Origin: Phialocephala subalpina
Lineage: Eukaryota; Ascomycota; Leotiomycetes; Helotiales; Mollisiaceae
Length of the DNA stretch: 64,000 nucleotides
NCBI GenBank assembly: GCA_900073065.1
Contig: FJOG01000001.1
Coordinates: 758,430 to 822,429 of the forward strand
Reading direction: 5' to 3'
Positions 63,093-64,000 of this stretch are shown in pieces. Position 1 is the stretch's first letter; each line of letters begins with the position of its first letter. Under the pieces are notes generated by a model. It saw only the letters and a list, made by a program, of their open reading frames with translations, searched no databases and was not told the origin of the DNA. The translations under genes and the position numbers were made by a program.

Positions 63093-64000
63093 TCAGTCCC
63101 GCTCCTCCCCATACACAACATCCCATCTCAATTTCCCCATCTTTCCCCTTCTCCTCGAACTCAACCCCACCTTCCCCAATCCCCTCCCCTCATCCACATC
63201 GGCATAATACATAACCCGTCCCTTCCTCTTGCGCAAAGCCTTCTCCAACTCCGTCCCCGAATACGGCGCCAGATTCAGCCCCAAAATCTCCGTCATCGCC
63301 TCCGCCATATCCGCCACCGCACGGTAGGAGTTCATTGTTCGTCCTTTGCGTCTCAACTCGCATTTACCCTGAGCGTCCATCCACACGCTATAGGTCCCTA
63401 GTATCCAAAATCCTAGTACTGACCAGTTTACTATGAACCAGAGATTCGAAAATCCCCATTGGTAGCCGCCGTTTTGGAGGGGACGACAGGTGGTGTCGGT
63501 TATGTTGAAGGGGGAGGTGGAGCTGTTGTACAGGTTGTATTGGATAGTGCTTCCGTCCGTCAATTTGTAAAAGGTCTCCCCGTTCTGGACGTATCTAGTC
63601 ATGGTATCCATCAAAGTCGGTAGCGCAATGAGGAATAAGACAGAAAACAGGACCCATGCCATAACGAATCTCGGTCTCAAGCCCGACAATTGAAAGAGCG
63701 ATTTCAAGATCGGCCAAACGGTGAGAACAGCGGAAGGTTGAAAGGTCAACGCAGAGAACAGCTCAAAGGAGACGGGTGTGAGTTCCATGATGCGCATCAG
63801 GATATCGATAACAACACGATAGGAGACGAATCCGAGAGTAGCTTGTAGTCCTCTTCCAGCAATGAGGTTGAAAGAAATGTCAATGACACGAGACTGGCCA
63901 ATGGTAAAGTTCCCTGCTGTTTCATCGAGAGCGAAGATACTGTCGTCTTGGCAGGTCTGTGAGTCTGAGGTGTGAAACATATAAAGCACGAACATCATTG
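63093..64000 (-). CDS. Polytopic membrane protein, paralogue (5' end beyond window)
   Basis: Open from the right edge to TGA at 63093. Aligns with the interrupted neighbour over its whole visible length: 'TPVSFELFSALTFQ' to 'TPVSLEV', 'GLRPRFVMAWVLFSVLFLIA' to 'GVRPKFVMFWTLFSTAFVVV', 'QWGFSNLWFIVNWSVLGFWI' to 'QWGFSSLLMAITWYTFGVWI', and the C-terminal 'GRGLGKVGL'. At least four hydrophobic segments; the soluble tail is basic. Function unknown. This copy shows no lesion, so it is the likely functional member of the pair. Confidence 0.75.
   Translation of the reverse strand, partial: MMFVLYMFHTSDSQTCQDDSIFALDETAGNFTIGQSRVIDISFNLIAGRGLQATLGFVSYRVVIDILMRIMELTPVSFELFSALTFQPSAVLTVWPILKSLFQLSGLRPRFVMAWVLFSVLFLIALPTLMDTMTRYVQNGETFYKLTDGSTIQYNLYNSSTSPFNITDTTCRPLQNGGYQWGFSNLWFIVNWSVLGFWILGTYSVWMDAQGKCELRRKGRTMNSYRAVADMAEAMTEILGLNLAPYSGTELEKALRKRKGRVMYYADVDEGRGLGKVGLSSRRRGKMGKLRWDVVYGEERD

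Noticed and set aside
1..64000. CRISPR arrays, bacterial operons, ribosome binding sites
   Set aside because: Split genes with spliceosomal introns show the DNA is fungal. No regularly spaced repeats were seen.
1..64000. tRNA genes
   Set aside because: I looked for GGTTCGA-type B boxes with matching A boxes and found none I could support. A tRNAscan run would settle it.

Overview
The window is nuclear DNA of a filamentous ascomycete (Pezizomycotina; Leotiomycetes is my guess, not proven). Genes on both strands are split by short introns of about 45-110 bp with GT(A/G)-type donors, CTAAC/CTGAT-like branch points and CAG/TAG acceptors. The families are typical of filamentous ascomycetes: a HET-domain protein, Zn2Cys6 factor, DUF3431, GH114, GPI-anchored Cu-SOD and a pogo/Fot1-type transposon. 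There are two assembly gaps (400 and 439 N).

Layout. 0-4.2 kb: a secreted protein running off the left edge, then a pseudouridine-catabolism fusion gene (PsuG glycosidase plus PfkB-type PsuK kinase). 4.8-18.2 kb: an accessory block with seven F-box-like paralogues, most of them broken, interleaved with a HET gene, a GH114 glycosidase lacking a clear first exon, and an orphan ORF. 18.2-24 kb: a gap with degenerate repeats, a gluconokinase with an internal repeat insertion, an array of GC-rich palindromes and a dead short-chain dehydrogenase. 24.5-28.2 kb: a 1166-residue multidomain RNA-end-processing protein. 29-34.6 kb: an MFS exporter, a frameshifted NmrA-like reductase and a Zn2Cys6 regulator whose 3' end is tandemly duplicated. 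35-44 kb: core genes (cohesin Rad21, Golgi Ca2+-ATPase Pmr1, GH35 beta-galactosidase). 45-48 kb: a NACHT/STAND (NLR-like) pseudogene. 49-55 kb: a DUF3431 protein, COG4 and a surface Cu-SOD. 56-64 kb: a decayed gene, a GT32 glycosyltransferase and two paralogous membrane proteins, one cut by a pogo-type element with TIRs and a TA target duplication.

Gene structures for PsuG-PsuK, the RNA-repair protein, MFS, Zn2Cys6 factor, Rad21, Pmr1, Cu-SOD and one F-box gene (14393-15001) close in frame when the proposed introns are removed, so these models are strong. Several other genes carry nonsense codons that fit C-to-T changes in CpA context (CAA to TAA, TGG to TAG). This is the mark expected of repeat-induced point mutation (RIP), and the degraded transposon shows it most heavily.

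Most interesting: the 2H-EEP-nucleotidyltransferase-MJ1316 fusion protein (RNA repair by domain content), the clean transposon insertion in a membrane-protein ORF, the F-box-like cluster, and the palindrome array at 22.6 kb.
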